A stretch of 64,000 nt of DNA from Prevotella sp. UBA7764 (lineage in GTDB: Bacteria; Bacteroidota; Bacteroidia; Bacteroidales; Bacteroidaceae). Of the stretch, positions 25,076 to 33,803 are shown piece by piece. The stretch lies in NCBI GenBank assembly GCA_002481295.1, contig DLDU01000051.1, positions 1 to 64,000 on the forward strand, read 5' to 3'. Positions within the stretch are counted from its first letter, which is position 1, and each line of letters opens with the position of its first letter. A program made the translations under genes and the position numbers. The notes under the pieces were generated by a model. That model saw only the letters and a program-made list of their open reading frames with translations. It did no database searches and was not told where the DNA came from.

Positions 25076-28000
25076 TTAGAATGTGAGGTTAATGCCGAAG
25101 GAGAATGTTTTTGAAAGTGGATAACCATTGGAAGTATAAGCTGATGTTCCAATCAGCTCAGGGTCAAACTGGTCGGGCATATCCGTGATGGTGAACAGGT
25201 TCTCAGCCGAGAAGAAGACACGCAGATTCTGGATATACCACTTCGAAGTGATGGAGCGAGGAATGGTGTAGCCCACCTGCAAGTTCTTCATACGCAGATA
25301 TGCAGCATTCATCAAGTAGCGTGTCTGGCACTTCTCGTTCTTGTCGCTGAAGGTAGCGCGCGGCAGCCAAGCATTAGTGTTGGCCTGCTGATAGCCATTG
25401 GCCACAGACCAGGTGTTGGCATCGCGGTAGTAGTCATGGACAGCCGTGATACCTGCTGACCACCACTGTCCGGAATTGGTAGCACCGAACAGATATTCCA
25501 GTGAGCCCCAAGAGCCGCCGAGCCAAGCGTCACGCTTTGCCACACCCTGGAAGAAAGCACGAACGTCAAAGCCTTTCCAGCTGGCATTCAGGTCCAAACC
25601 GAAGAGATAGCGGGGTGTGGAGTTGCCGATGACCTTTAGATCGCCGTGGTCTGCCAGTGTGCGGGCACCCTGCGTGATCTTCTTATCACCGTTGAGGTCG
25701 GCATACATGATGTCGCCGGCAGCCCAGTTGTTGCCCAGCGAGGACTGGTCAACAGCGGTGAGATGCTTGTTCATCTCGTCATTGCTCTTGGCAATGCCTA
25801 TTGTCTGATAACCCCAAATCTCATTGAGGTATCGGCCGGCAATGTAGGTATCGATAGAGTTGGTCGGGTTGTTGGGATAGCGTGTGATCTTGGTACGTGC
25901 GTCAGAGAGGTTAAACGTAGCACTGTAGCTCAGTCCGTTGTGCAGTTTGTCGCGCCAAGAGATCTGAAGTTCCCAGCCGTTGGTGCGCAAGTCAGTGTTG
26001 TTGGTGACAGGCACACCGGTACCCAGGATAGCAGGCAACTCAGGTGCGTTGCCGACCATATCCTTGGTGTTACGCACATAGTAGTCAAAAGTTCCGGACA
26101 AGCGGTTGTTGAGCAGTCCGAAGTCAAGACCAATGTTATAGCTCTCAACCTTCTCCCATGTCAGCAAAGCAGAGACAAGGCTTGGAGCAGTAGTGATGTT
26201 GGGCTTCTGTCCATTCTGCAGCCATGTGCCGGCGACAGAGTTGTAGGAGATCGTCTGATAAGTCTGATACCAGTTGTTGAGGTTTTGGTTTCCAAGAGAA
26301 CCGTAGGAAAGGCGGAGCTTCAAGTTGTCGAGCCATGAGCGGGTGTTCTTCATGAAAGCCTCCTCAGAGATACGCCAGCCAAGAGAGACAGAGGGGAAAA
26401 ACTTCCACATCTTGTTGGTGCGGAATTTGGAAGTACCGTCGTAACGCATGTTGAACTCAGCGAGATAGCGCTCAGCATAGTTGTAGTTGATACGGCCGAA
26501 GAAGCCTGCTGTCTGCCACTGATTGCGGGAGCCGTTGACAGAAGGCGTCACAGCCTCACCGGTATAGCTCAGTCCGTTGGTCAGATCCACCTCTGGCTTG
26601 CTCGGGTCGAGGATGCCGTCACGTTGCAATCCAAAGGCCAGTTGCTTGAGTTGCTCAGTCTGGAAACCGCCCATCACATGGAAGTTGTGCTTCTTAGCCA
26701 AAGACCACGAATACTCAGAATAAGCCTGGAAGTTGAGGTAGTTCTCCTTGTACTCATCCTCGTGCACGTTCGATCCGGTGTTATAGACAATAGCCTCGCC
26801 GGCCACATTGTGGTTGTAGGTGCGCTGCGAGTCCCAATGGCGTGTGGCATTGTCGGTCTTATAGTTGAAGTCGATATGTGTTTGCCAGTTCTTGATAGGC
26901 TCGATGATGAATCCAATCTGATGGCTGGTGATGTCGCGCTGCTTGGTGTCTTTGCCGCCGGTGGCAAGGCCGAGTGCGGGAGAGGGCGAGCTATAGTAGT
27001 AGCCATTGCGGTCGTACAGAGGCAGTGTCGGCCAGCCTTGACGTGCCATGTCGCTGTAGAGACTGTTGGTCAAGCCTGCGGGGCGCTGATAGTCGGTCCG
27101 TGTCCAGCGCATGTTATAGGACATACGTGCCCACGGAGTGATCTCGGCATTGATCTTCGCCGTGCCGTTGTAGCGATTGTATTTGTCGCTGTTGAGCTTC
27201 ATGAAGCCATTGTTGTCGAGATAGTTGAGCGACGTATAGTAGTTGAACTTCTTATTTCCTCCGCTGATGCTGGCGTTGTGCTCCATGGCAAAAGCCGTAT
27301 TTTTGTAGACCACGTCGTACCAGTCGACATCATCGATGCCGTAAGCATAGCCATCGGCCCATACCGACTGGTTGGTCGGGCTGACCGGAAGGGCATAGAG
27401 CAGGGTGCCGTCGGCAGCACGGCGCACGCCGGGAGAATAGGGAGAAGCGTTGTGGTAAGCTACGATGTCCTTCATGCGCTGATCGTCGAAGAAGGTACCG
27501 GAACCGGTATTGGTGCAGGCATCGTTAGTCCACGATGCGAAGTCGACAGAGTTCATCATGTGTTTCTCGCGGATCAGATTGCTGAAACGGAAGCTGTTGT
27601 TGTAGTTGACCGTTACCTTTCCGTTGTTGTCGCCGCCCTTTGTGGTGACGAGGATCACACCAAACGGTGCGCGCGATCCGTAGATAGAGGATGCAGCAGC
27701 ATCCTTCAAGACAGAGATACTGGCGATATCCTGCGGGTTGATGGTATTGAGATCACCCTCTACACCGTCGATCAAAATCAGAGGAGAGCCACTGGAACCC
27801 TGACCGATGGTACCGGTACCACGCACGTTGATAGAGGAGTTGGCCTCAAGGCTACCACTCGTTGCCGCAATCTGCAAACCAGGAACCACGCCTTGAAGAG
27901 CCTGTGTGGCGGTCATCACCGGGCGCTGAGCCAACTCGTTACCATCGACCACGGCCACGGCACCGGTCAGATTCACCTTTTTCTGCTTTCCGAAACCGAC

Positions 28001-28381
28001 AACAACCACCTCGTTGAGGGTCTTGTTGTCTTCCTTCATCACGATGTTCACCGAAGACTTGCCTTTGGCTGAAACGTGGGTCGTCTGGAATCCTATATAG
28101 GAGATCGTCAGATTGCCGGAAGAAAGATGTGAGAGTGTGAAGTTACCGTTAAGGTCAGTTACTGTCCCGTTCTGTGTTCCGTCTTCCGTAACACTTGCAC
28201 CAATGATGGGCTCGCCATTAGCGTCCACGACAGTTCCCTTTAATACGGATACGTTTTGTTGTACGTTGTCAAGACGCTGTACAGCAAATGTCGATTGAGG
28301 AACCATGCCCAGCAGGACAGTCGCAGCAATTGCGGAGTCAAGCAAGACAGATCCTCTGCATTTCTTAGGATTAGATTTCAT
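25076..28381 (-). CDS. SusC-family TonB-dependent outer-membrane glycan transporter
   Basis: A 1101-residue protein. Order: atypically basic signal region (1-33, ending TFAVQ), beta domain with LKGTVVDANGEPIIGASVTEDGTQNGTVTDLNG (about 48-125), TonB-box-like LNEVVVVGFGKQKK, plug with LILIDGVEGDLNTINPQDIASISVLKDAAASSIYGSR, and the barrel, ending KTFSFGINLTF. Unlike the 13664 transporter it has no STN domain, so it is not coupled to an anti-sigma factor. First gene of a two-gene operon with SusD; a -7 box is at 28467-28474. Confidence 0.95.
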   Translation of the reverse strand: MKSNPKKCRGSVLLDSAIAATVLLGMVPQSTFAVQRLDNVQQNVSVLKGTVVDANGEPIIGASVTEDGTQNGTVTDLNGNFTLSHLSSGNLTISYIGFQTTHVSAKGKSSVNIVMKEDNKTLNEVVVVGFGKQKKVNLTGAVAVVDGNELAQRPVMTATQALQGVVPGLQIAATSGSLEANSSINVRGTGTIGQGSSGSPLILIDGVEGDLNTINPQDIASISVLKDAAASSIYGSRAPFGVILVTTKGGDNNGKVTVNYNNSFRFSNLIREKHMMNSVDFASWTNDACTNTGSGTFFDDQRMKDIVAYHNASPYSPGVRRAADGTLLYALPVSPTNQSVWADGYAYGIDDVDWYDVVYKNTAFAMEHNASISGGNKKFNYYTSLNYLDNNGFMKLNSDKYNRYNGTAKINAEITPWARMSYNMRWTRTDYQRPAGLTNSLYSDMARQGWPTLPLYDRNGYYYSSPSPALGLATGGKDTKQRDITSHQIGFIIEPIKNWQTHIDFNYKTDNATRHWDSQRTYNHNVAGEAIVYNTGSNVHEDEYKENYLNFQAYSEYSWSLAKKHNFHVMGGFQTEQLKQLAFGLQRDGILDPSKPEVDLTNGLSYTGEAVTPSVNGSRNQWQTAGFFGRINYNYAERYLAEFNMRYDGTSKFRTNKMWKFFPSVSLGWRISEEAFMKNTRSWLDNLKLRLSYGSLGNQNLNNWYQTYQTISYNSVAGTWLQNGQKPNITTAPSLVSALLTWEKVESYNIGLDFGLLNNRLSGTFDYYVRNTKDMVGNAPELPAILGTGVPVTNNTDLRTNGWELQISWRDKLHNGLSYSATFNLSDARTKITRYPNNPTNSIDTYIAGRYLNEIWGYQTIGIAKSNDEMNKHLTAVDQSSLGNNWAAGDIMYADLNGDKKITQGARTLADHGDLKVIGNSTPRYLFGLDLNASWKGFDVRAFFQGVAKRDAWLGGSWGSLEYLFGATNSGQWWSAGITAVHDYYRDANTWSVANGYQQANTNAWLPRATFSDKNEKCQTRYLMNAAYLRMKNLQVGYTIPRSITSKWYIQNLRVFFSAENLFTITDMPDQFDPELIGTSAYTSNGYPLSKTFSFGINLTF

Positions 28382-28466
28382 ACATTCAAGTTTTTTAGTT
28401 ATAAAGTATATTGATGTGTCTTTTCTACTTTAGGTCATCTTCAACGATAAGTTAAGACTTCAAACG

Positions 28467-28474
28467 CAAAGATA
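28467..28474 (-). promoter_or_regulatory. -7 box of the SusC/SusD operon
   Basis: The minus strand reads TATCTTTG, about 85 bases before the susC ATG. No convincing -33 element is present, which is common for activated promoters. Confidence 0.6.
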
Positions 28475-28758
28475 ATACCCACAGCGTTCGCATGGGGTAT
28501 AAAATAGTTAAATGAGGGGCACAAAATGTGAATTATCCACGATTCCACTTGCTATTTGCAGTAATAAAAGAAAAGACGGGAAACGACATAACTAAGGGTC
28601 AACTACACAACAAACTAAAAGCATCTACAGAATAGCAAGTAATCTAATCATCATACAAGAAATCTGATACAAGAATAAGGGGGGGGGAGCATGACTTTGT
28701 AAGTACAACCTTACATCAAGACATACTTCCCCCAAAAGATACCATTAGAACGAATGAA
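28475..28758. other. Region between SusC and the truncated gene
   Basis: With the leader, a 377-base gene-free stretch (28382-28758). It is AT-rich and contains a run of nine G (28679-28687). I see no gene. The nine-G run could vary in length or hide a sequencing error. Confidence 0.5.
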
Positions 28759-29202
28759 TTATTCGGTCGTCTTCGATGGAGTTAGTGTCGCTATGGTGCG
28801 ATACTGCTTTCCTCCCTCGGCATAGTCATACCAGAAAGAGAAAATCTTTGTTTTTGGGTCATATTTACCTTCACCCGCCGAAATGTTCATTTTGTCATAT
28901 CCTTTAATAGTTAGTGTGTTGTCACTATTGATGCGAACGGTATAGGTATTCGCAGCAACGTTAGATACCTTTTCGAGCACTACTTTTTGGAACAAGCGAA
29001 TGGTATTAGCATCTATGGCCGTGGCATTGCGGAGTGTAGAGATAGGAGCTGCAGAGCCTGACTGAACCTTGCCATCCTTAAGCTGGCAGGTAGTTCCGTC
29101 AAAAGTATAAGCACCAGAATAGTTATTGACCATTTTCGGATGAAAGAGCAAAGTCGTATCCTTGGTCACTATAGTATAAGCACTCGTACTGACTATACGC
29201 AA
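28759..29202 (-). pseudogene. C-terminal remnant of a surface lipoprotein, cut by repeat copy B
   Basis: An open frame of 147 codons with no ATG at its beginning; it can only start at a TTG, and the frame meets a stop just inside the upstream repeat. There is no signal peptide or lipobox. The translation is beta-rich, with KMNISAGEGKYDPKTKIFSF and WYDYAEGGKQYRTIATLTP, resembling the C-terminal domains of Bacteroidetes PUL lipoproteins (DUF1735/DUF4361 type); I am only moderately sure of that. The coding character stops about 5 bases from repeat copy B (29207), so the N-terminal part was most likely lost when that segment arrived. Confidence 0.6.
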
Positions 29203-29206
29203 TGGA

Positions 29207-29368
29207 GTTATCAGTATTCTATATATAATAATGTGTAGCTATATATATAAAAATGTGTAGCTCTCTTTCTCCATGCCACGCCGGTCAGGAGAAAGGAAAA
29301 GGGGATATGCCAAAGCCGATCGGCATATCCCCCTTATCAACTTACTTTATATTATAAATAACAACCTT
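29207..29368. repeat. Direct repeat copy B (contains a terminator hairpin)
   Basis: Nearly identical to 22882-23020, with an additional 22-base tandem unit (a second TATATA...GTGTAG) near its left end. Together the two copies bracket the SusC/SusD pair and the truncated gene. Confidence 0.85.
29297..29332 (-). terminator. Terminator of the large minus-strand cluster
   Basis: GGGGATATGCC (29301-29311) pairs with GGCATATCCCC (29322-29332), followed by TTTTCC on the minus strand. It lies about 45 bases past the last gene of the cluster and is the same hairpin as at 22953-22984. Confidence 0.85.
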
Positions 29369-29376
29369 AGCCGTTC

Positions 29377-31776
29377 CTATTTGACGACCACTTTCTTACC
29401 CTTAAATATATAGATGCCACGTGGCAGACCATCGGTAGAAGCAGCATGGCGACGCACGCACTGTCCGCTGAGATTATAAATATCAGCGGGTTGCTCACTC
29501 TCATTTTGTGTCGCTACCGCTTTGATGCCCGTAGGCGGTGCCACAGCATCAAGGGCGCGAGACTCTTCCGCGGTGAGGATGAGCCAACGCTGACGATGCT
29601 GTGAGTTGGCATAGTTGAATGTCAGCGGCGATACCGTGCTGCGCGCAGAGGCGCCAAGGCAATGAGGGCTGGCCGTGTTTTCCGGACGTACCAGGGAGTA
29701 GCCGCGCACGTCGCTTCCGGAGACGGCAGCCACACGTCCACGTATGAGCTGCAGCCGCGATTCCGTGGTGGCTGCTTTGGTTTTGCATTTAAAAACACCC
29801 GATGTGTAGGCGATGTTGTCACCCGTAGCCACATTGGTGAACGTGTAGTAGCAAGTCTTGGGATTGAACGTTATCGTCCAAGCCACGCTATCGTTGAGCT
29901 CAGCCTCTGCCGTGGACATGGTTGTCCACTTCAGCGTCTTGTCGGCATTTTCTTTCAGGAACGAAGTATAGCGTCCATAGGTCTCATCCTCGTTTTTCAA
30001 GTAGTACTTGATCGTATCTTCCTGGTCAAGCGCATAGTAGGGAGCCGCAAAATTAATGGAACTGGTGGCGGGCAGACCGTCCTCGCAGAGAGCCTGACAA
30101 ACGAGCGAGTTGGCGATGTAGAGTGCTGCCGTACCTTTGTCCTCTTGGGCACCATTGATGCCGAAAGGCCACAGATGCTGGTAGTCGCCGTTGAGCTGTT
30201 CAGTATCGTTGTTGTTGAGGAAGCGCACCACGTCGTTGGCACGGTCACCGAGCCAGTGTCCCGACGAGCGGTTGCTGCCATCGCGTCTCTCTCGGAAGTT
30301 GTCGTTGTCGTACCAGAAGCCGCATGTGCCCACACCTACGCCGTGGAGCATCTCGTGAAGCAGGGTGCCCGTGCGCTGGTAAGAGGAGTTGGAGCCGACG
30401 CGGATCCAACCGCCATAGCTGCAGTCAGCAGTAGGCGTACCCGACGCATAGCCTACGCTGAGGTTGAGTCCCCTGATGCTGGTCAGATTGTTCCAATAGT
30501 TCACGGCGTCCTTTGTTGCTGCCGTGATGCGGGCCTTGGCTCCGGTGTTGTCGTCGCCTTCACGTATAGAATAGTTGATATTACCTTTTGGCAGGGTATA
30601 GAACTTTTTGTCCTCACCATAAGCTACCTGATACCCCGAGGTGATGGCATAGGGGCGCATGTAGTAGCGCGTGCTCGGAGTGAGTCCGTCGATGACATAG
30701 ATGATGCCACTCTGCTGCATGGTCTGTGTGCTGCGCATGTCGCCGATGGTGGGATTGGGATGTGTGGCATAGCAAAAGCCGCGCTCGGTCACTGTGGCGC
30801 CATTGCTGTTGAGCGTCATACGTCCGAACGCCATCGTGGCACCTCTTGCCATGCGCTTGCCCGTGGTCACAGTAGGAACCTTGCCGGTGGGGTTGGCATA
30901 GTGGTAGTCCTCAATAGCTCTGTTGAGCTCGTCGATGGATGCATAAACCTCCTCGTGCGTGGCCTTATCATTGGCATAAAGCGCATTGGCCCTGTCAATG
31001 GCAGCCTGCAATGCGGCGGCCTCGTTGCCCGTGCCACTGCCATAGAGTTTGGTAGCCTGAGTGATGGCTTTCTTCAAATCTTCTTTCACGGCGTCCACAT
31101 CAACTTTGCCGTATGCGGTTGTGCGCTCCAGCTTCACGAAGTCACAGACCACCTTGGCATAAGCCGTGCTGTTGGTGGGAGTCTGAATATTCCGTGCCGC
31201 GAAGCCGACCATCAGGTCACCCTGGTAGGTACGTCGCAGCGTAAACACCACGGTGTCGCCCACCCACTTCAGACAGGGGAAGGAGTCAAGAGCAGAGTAT
31301 TTCTTAGTGTATTGCCCGACAAAGGCGAGAACACTTTGCCCGGCCGTCTTGGAAGCGTCGGCATTATACCAGGCGGCGGTGAGCCGGTAAGTACCGGCCG
31401 GGAGCTTCACGGTCTGCACATAACGTACAGTGTCGTTCCACCCCGTGCTCAACGCCAGTACGCCACCCTTGTCTGTGCCGTCGTAGCCTGTTGCAGGCAC
31501 GCTGACACCATTGAAAGTCTTCTTGGCCCCCAACTGGATAATGGCCGTGGAGTTATAGGTCACACGAGTCGTGTTTTTCCATCCTGCCACCTCAGAAATG
31601 ACATTGCTGAGGTCGCCTGTGGCCGACTTGTTATAGTTGTAACCCGTATCGAACCCGGCGTTCTGCAAGTAGTACGGCGTGATGTCGTAATAGGAAACGT
31701 CGGTCTGGGCGTGTGTGGCGATAGGGAATGCACATACCCATAGCAGGATATTGATGAGTAAAACTTTATACTTCAT
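29377..31776 (-). CDS. Secreted multidomain protein with a zinc-peptidase-like HExxH motif
   Basis: A 799-residue protein with signal peptide (1-23, ending ATHAQ). Order: an N-terminal beta-sandwich (about 30-218) starting YYLQNAGFDTG and containing QTVKLPAGTYRLTAAWY; a helical FIVAR-like linker (about 225-292); a fibronectin-like domain (about 300-395) with ERGFCYATHPNPT; a domain of about 400-600 with TLLHEMLHGVGVGT, i.e. zinc-binding His474 and His478 and catalytic-type Glu475, with His507 or His534 as a possible third ligand; a beta-trefoil-like part; and a C-terminal tail (IYNLSGQCVRR...GLPRGIYIFKGKKVVVK) like type IX secretion signals. I cannot place it in a named peptidase family. It is the last gene of the large cluster and could cut a protein carrying the target glycan. 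Confidence 0.65.
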   Translation of the reverse strand: MKYKVLLINILLWVCAFPIATHAQTDVSYYDITPYYLQNAGFDTGYNYNKSATGDLSNVISEVAGWKNTTRVTYNSTAIIQLGAKKTFNGVSVPATGYDGTDKGGVLALSTGWNDTVRYVQTVKLPAGTYRLTAAWYNADASKTAGQSVLAFVGQYTKKYSALDSFPCLKWVGDTVVFTLRRTYQGDLMVGFAARNIQTPTNSTAYAKVVCDFVKLERTTAYGKVDVDAVKEDLKKAITQATKLYGSGTGNEAAALQAAIDRANALYANDKATHEEVYASIDELNRAIEDYHYANPTGKVPTVTTGKRMARGATMAFGRMTLNSNGATVTERGFCYATHPNPTIGDMRSTQTMQQSGIIYVIDGLTPSTRYYMRPYAITSGYQVAYGEDKKFYTLPKGNINYSIREGDDNTGAKARITAATKDAVNYWNNLTSIRGLNLSVGYASGTPTADCSYGGWIRVGSNSSYQRTGTLLHEMLHGVGVGTCGFWYDNDNFRERRDGSNRSSGHWLGDRANDVVRFLNNNDTEQLNGDYQHLWPFGINGAQEDKGTAALYIANSLVCQALCEDGLPATSSINFAAPYYALDQEDTIKYYLKNEDETYGRYTSFLKENADKTLKWTTMSTAEAELNDSVAWTITFNPKTCYYTFTNVATGDNIAYTSGVFKCKTKAATTESRLQLIRGRVAAVSGSDVRGYSLVRPENTASPHCLGASARSTVSPLTFNYANSQHRQRWLILTAEESRALDAVAPPTGIKAVATQNESEQPADIYNLSGQCVRRHAASTDGLPRGIYIFKGKKVVVK

Positions 31777-31805
31777 ATATTTAGGTGGTTAATAGGGTAA
31801 TAAGT

Positions 31806-31986
31806 GGGGGTGTATCAAAATACAAATGCCATTTTGAAAACCTTACAGATTGAAACTTTCCAATAAGAAAAAGCCATTTCAAAACTCATTTCGAGTCAAG
31901 AAATGGCTTATTCTTTGCTTTTAGAGGGCTCTCAACTTACAGATTGAAGGTTGTTAGGTTGTGGATTTGTATTTTGACACACCCTC
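31806..31986. mobile_element. MITE-like element, about 181 bases
   Basis: Terminal inverted repeats of 22 bases (31806-31827 and 31965-31986; 20 of 22 positions match) start with GGGTGTRTCAAAATACAAAT when read inward. The interior is non-coding and contains a perfect 10-bp hairpin (31871-31880 with 31900-31909) and a direct repeat of CTTACAGATTGAA. No transposase frame is present, so it would need an enzyme from elsewhere. Ends of this form resemble those of some Bacteroidetes insertion sequences as I recall. A target-site duplication is not obvious. It lies between the last SusD gene and the zinc-peptidase-like gene. Confidence 0.7.
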
Positions 31987-32022
31987 ATCGGAAAACGATA
32001 TGGCTGCTGCGAAGCCGTGTAC

Positions 32023-33780
32023 TTAAAGTCCGATCTTGCCCTTGAACGAGAAATACCAGTTCTTCGGGTCGTAGAGATCTTTCTTGATAGTACCCTTCAC
32101 GGTGCCAACGTTATCAAGACCGTCGCGCTTATAGACGCGGTCGGCGAGGTAGGCAGGATCGTTGCGGCGCAAGGCCACACGCATGAGATCGTAGAAGCGG
32201 GTACCCTGGAAGCAGCACTCAAGGGCGTTCTCATCCATGATGAGGTCTTCGACCTTCTCGATCTGATAGTTCAGCGTGTCGCTGACCAGGCTGTCCGTTG
32301 GGAACTGATAGTAAGGATTGAACTCGGTCCAACCGCATCCGCGGCTGTGGATACCAATCGTGTTGTAGTTGGTGTTGCTCGTGATGTCGCGCACGATGTA
32401 GCCCGTGTTGGCCGTGGAGGGGAAGTTGAACTGCGACACAAAGGCCGAGTCAGAGGCCGTGTGACAATAAGGCAACACATACTCGCCGATGACATCGTTG
32501 TTCACGCCGCGCGCGAGGATTTGGAAGGCAAAGCGGGGATAGCCGGCACGGTTCAGTGCCTCAGCCAGTCGCAGGTAGACCATCGGACGGGTATAGATAG
32601 CGATATTGCGGGTCATATACTTGCGGATACTCTGCGTGGTGATGTGCTTGCCATTGTAAGAGCCATTGCCTGTTGACCAGATATAGGACAGTCGCAAGTC
32701 GCCCGCAAGGTTGTTACTGAGGTCGCCGGGTGCTATGATTGGTGTGGCCTTGGCACCGAGTTTGGAATCCATATAGCAATACTTCTGGCTGGCAGAGAGG
32801 GCTTGCATACCTCTCGACGGAGTGATGCTGGCCTTGTAGTCGTTGTTTTCATTGGTGTTGAAGTAATTGCGCAGCTGACTGTAGTTGCCCTGAGAAGGTA
32901 TGGAGTCACCGGCGATCATCGTCACGACACTACGGCCACTGCTGTAGGTCTCACTCCCCAAAGGCAAGGTGGCATTGCGATGATTCCAACTGGGGCTGTC
33001 AAACATCACGCTGTTGGTACCAAGCTGGAAATAGCTGTTGGCGCCATTGGCCGTAGAGATGAAATGATAGTAGTCGAGCGCAGCCTGCTTATAGTTGCCG
33101 GCCCAGAGGTTCAGGTCACCGAGGAGCCAGCTGATGGGGAAGTAGAGCAGACGCGAGTCAACGGAACCGATAGCACCGAGTCCAGGATACTCCACGTCGA
33201 CGAGCGGCGTGAGGTCGGCGATGAAGTACTGACAGATGCCCTGCAGATCCTTGGTCTCATAGTCGGCATTGGCCTCAGCCTCCGTGGTGATCGGCGTGGT
33301 GACAAAGGGCACCTTGCCATAGTTGAGCACAAGCTGGAGATAGGTCCAGGCACGATAGGCTTTCACGGCTGCATACTCCTTATAGAAGAGTTTCTCGCCA
33401 CGGTTGTTTTTCACAGCGGTGTCGCAGCGTGCGATATAGAGGTTGCAGTTGTTGATGACGGCATAGTAGTCCTTCGGGCTGTTGAAGGCATTGTCGTCAT
33501 TGACATCGAAATCGGCAATGCCGCGCAGATCAGCGCTGGCGTTGGCGGTGACATCGACGAGGTCGCCGCGCAGCTCACCCAGAAGGATGGTGCGGTCGCC
33601 CAGCGCCTGCATCTTGTTCATGATGCCGGTGAGGGCATAGATGGAGTCGCCCGGCTCGTGGAGACGGTAGTCATCAGTGTACTGCACATGGTCAGAATCC
33701 TGCTCAAAGAAGTCGGTGCACGAGCCAAAGAGCACAGCGACCTGCATCAGGAGCAAACACACAATATATTTAGCTTTCAT
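32023..33780 (-). CDS. SusD/RagB-family lipoprotein (second pair of the large cluster)
   Basis: A 585-residue surface lipoprotein with lipobox LFGSC (Cys21), then TDFFEQDSDHVQYTDDYRLHE. The SusD pattern includes YYAVINNCNLYIARCDTAV, AVKAYRAWTYLQLVLNYGKVPFVT, and, late, RPMVYLRLAEALNRAGYPRFAFQI and NALECCFQGTRFYDLMRVALRRNDP. It starts 23 bases after its SusC. It has the compact form seen in RagB-like proteins. It is followed by the MITE-like element, which separates it from the last gene. Confidence 0.92.
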   Translation of the reverse strand: MKAKYIVCLLLMQVAVLFGSCTDFFEQDSDHVQYTDDYRLHEPGDSIYALTGIMNKMQALGDRTILLGELRGDLVDVTANASADLRGIADFDVNDDNAFNSPKDYYAVINNCNLYIARCDTAVKNNRGEKLFYKEYAAVKAYRAWTYLQLVLNYGKVPFVTTPITTEAEANADYETKDLQGICQYFIADLTPLVDVEYPGLGAIGSVDSRLLYFPISWLLGDLNLWAGNYKQAALDYYHFISTANGANSYFQLGTNSVMFDSPSWNHRNATLPLGSETYSSGRSVVTMIAGDSIPSQGNYSQLRNYFNTNENNDYKASITPSRGMQALSASQKYCYMDSKLGAKATPIIAPGDLSNNLAGDLRLSYIWSTGNGSYNGKHITTQSIRKYMTRNIAIYTRPMVYLRLAEALNRAGYPRFAFQILARGVNNDVIGEYVLPYCHTASDSAFVSQFNFPSTANTGYIVRDITSNTNYNTIGIHSRGCGWTEFNPYYQFPTDSLVSDTLNYQIEKVEDLIMDENALECCFQGTRFYDLMRVALRRNDPAYLADRVYKRDGLDNVGTVKGTIKKDLYDPKNWYFSFKGKIGL

Positions 33781-33803
33781 ATTTGTTGGTCTCTAAGAGA
33801 TGA

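Noticed and set aside
22882..29368. Composite transposon or integrative element bounded by the direct repeats
   Set aside because: No transposase, integrase or terminal inverted repeats were found; both copies lie at operon ends and carry a terminator, so duplication of a 3' segment explains them better.
29662..31743. Plus-strand open frame of 693 codons opposite the zinc-peptidase-like gene
   Set aside because: Shadow frame without domains; the minus strand has a signal peptide and a secretion tail.
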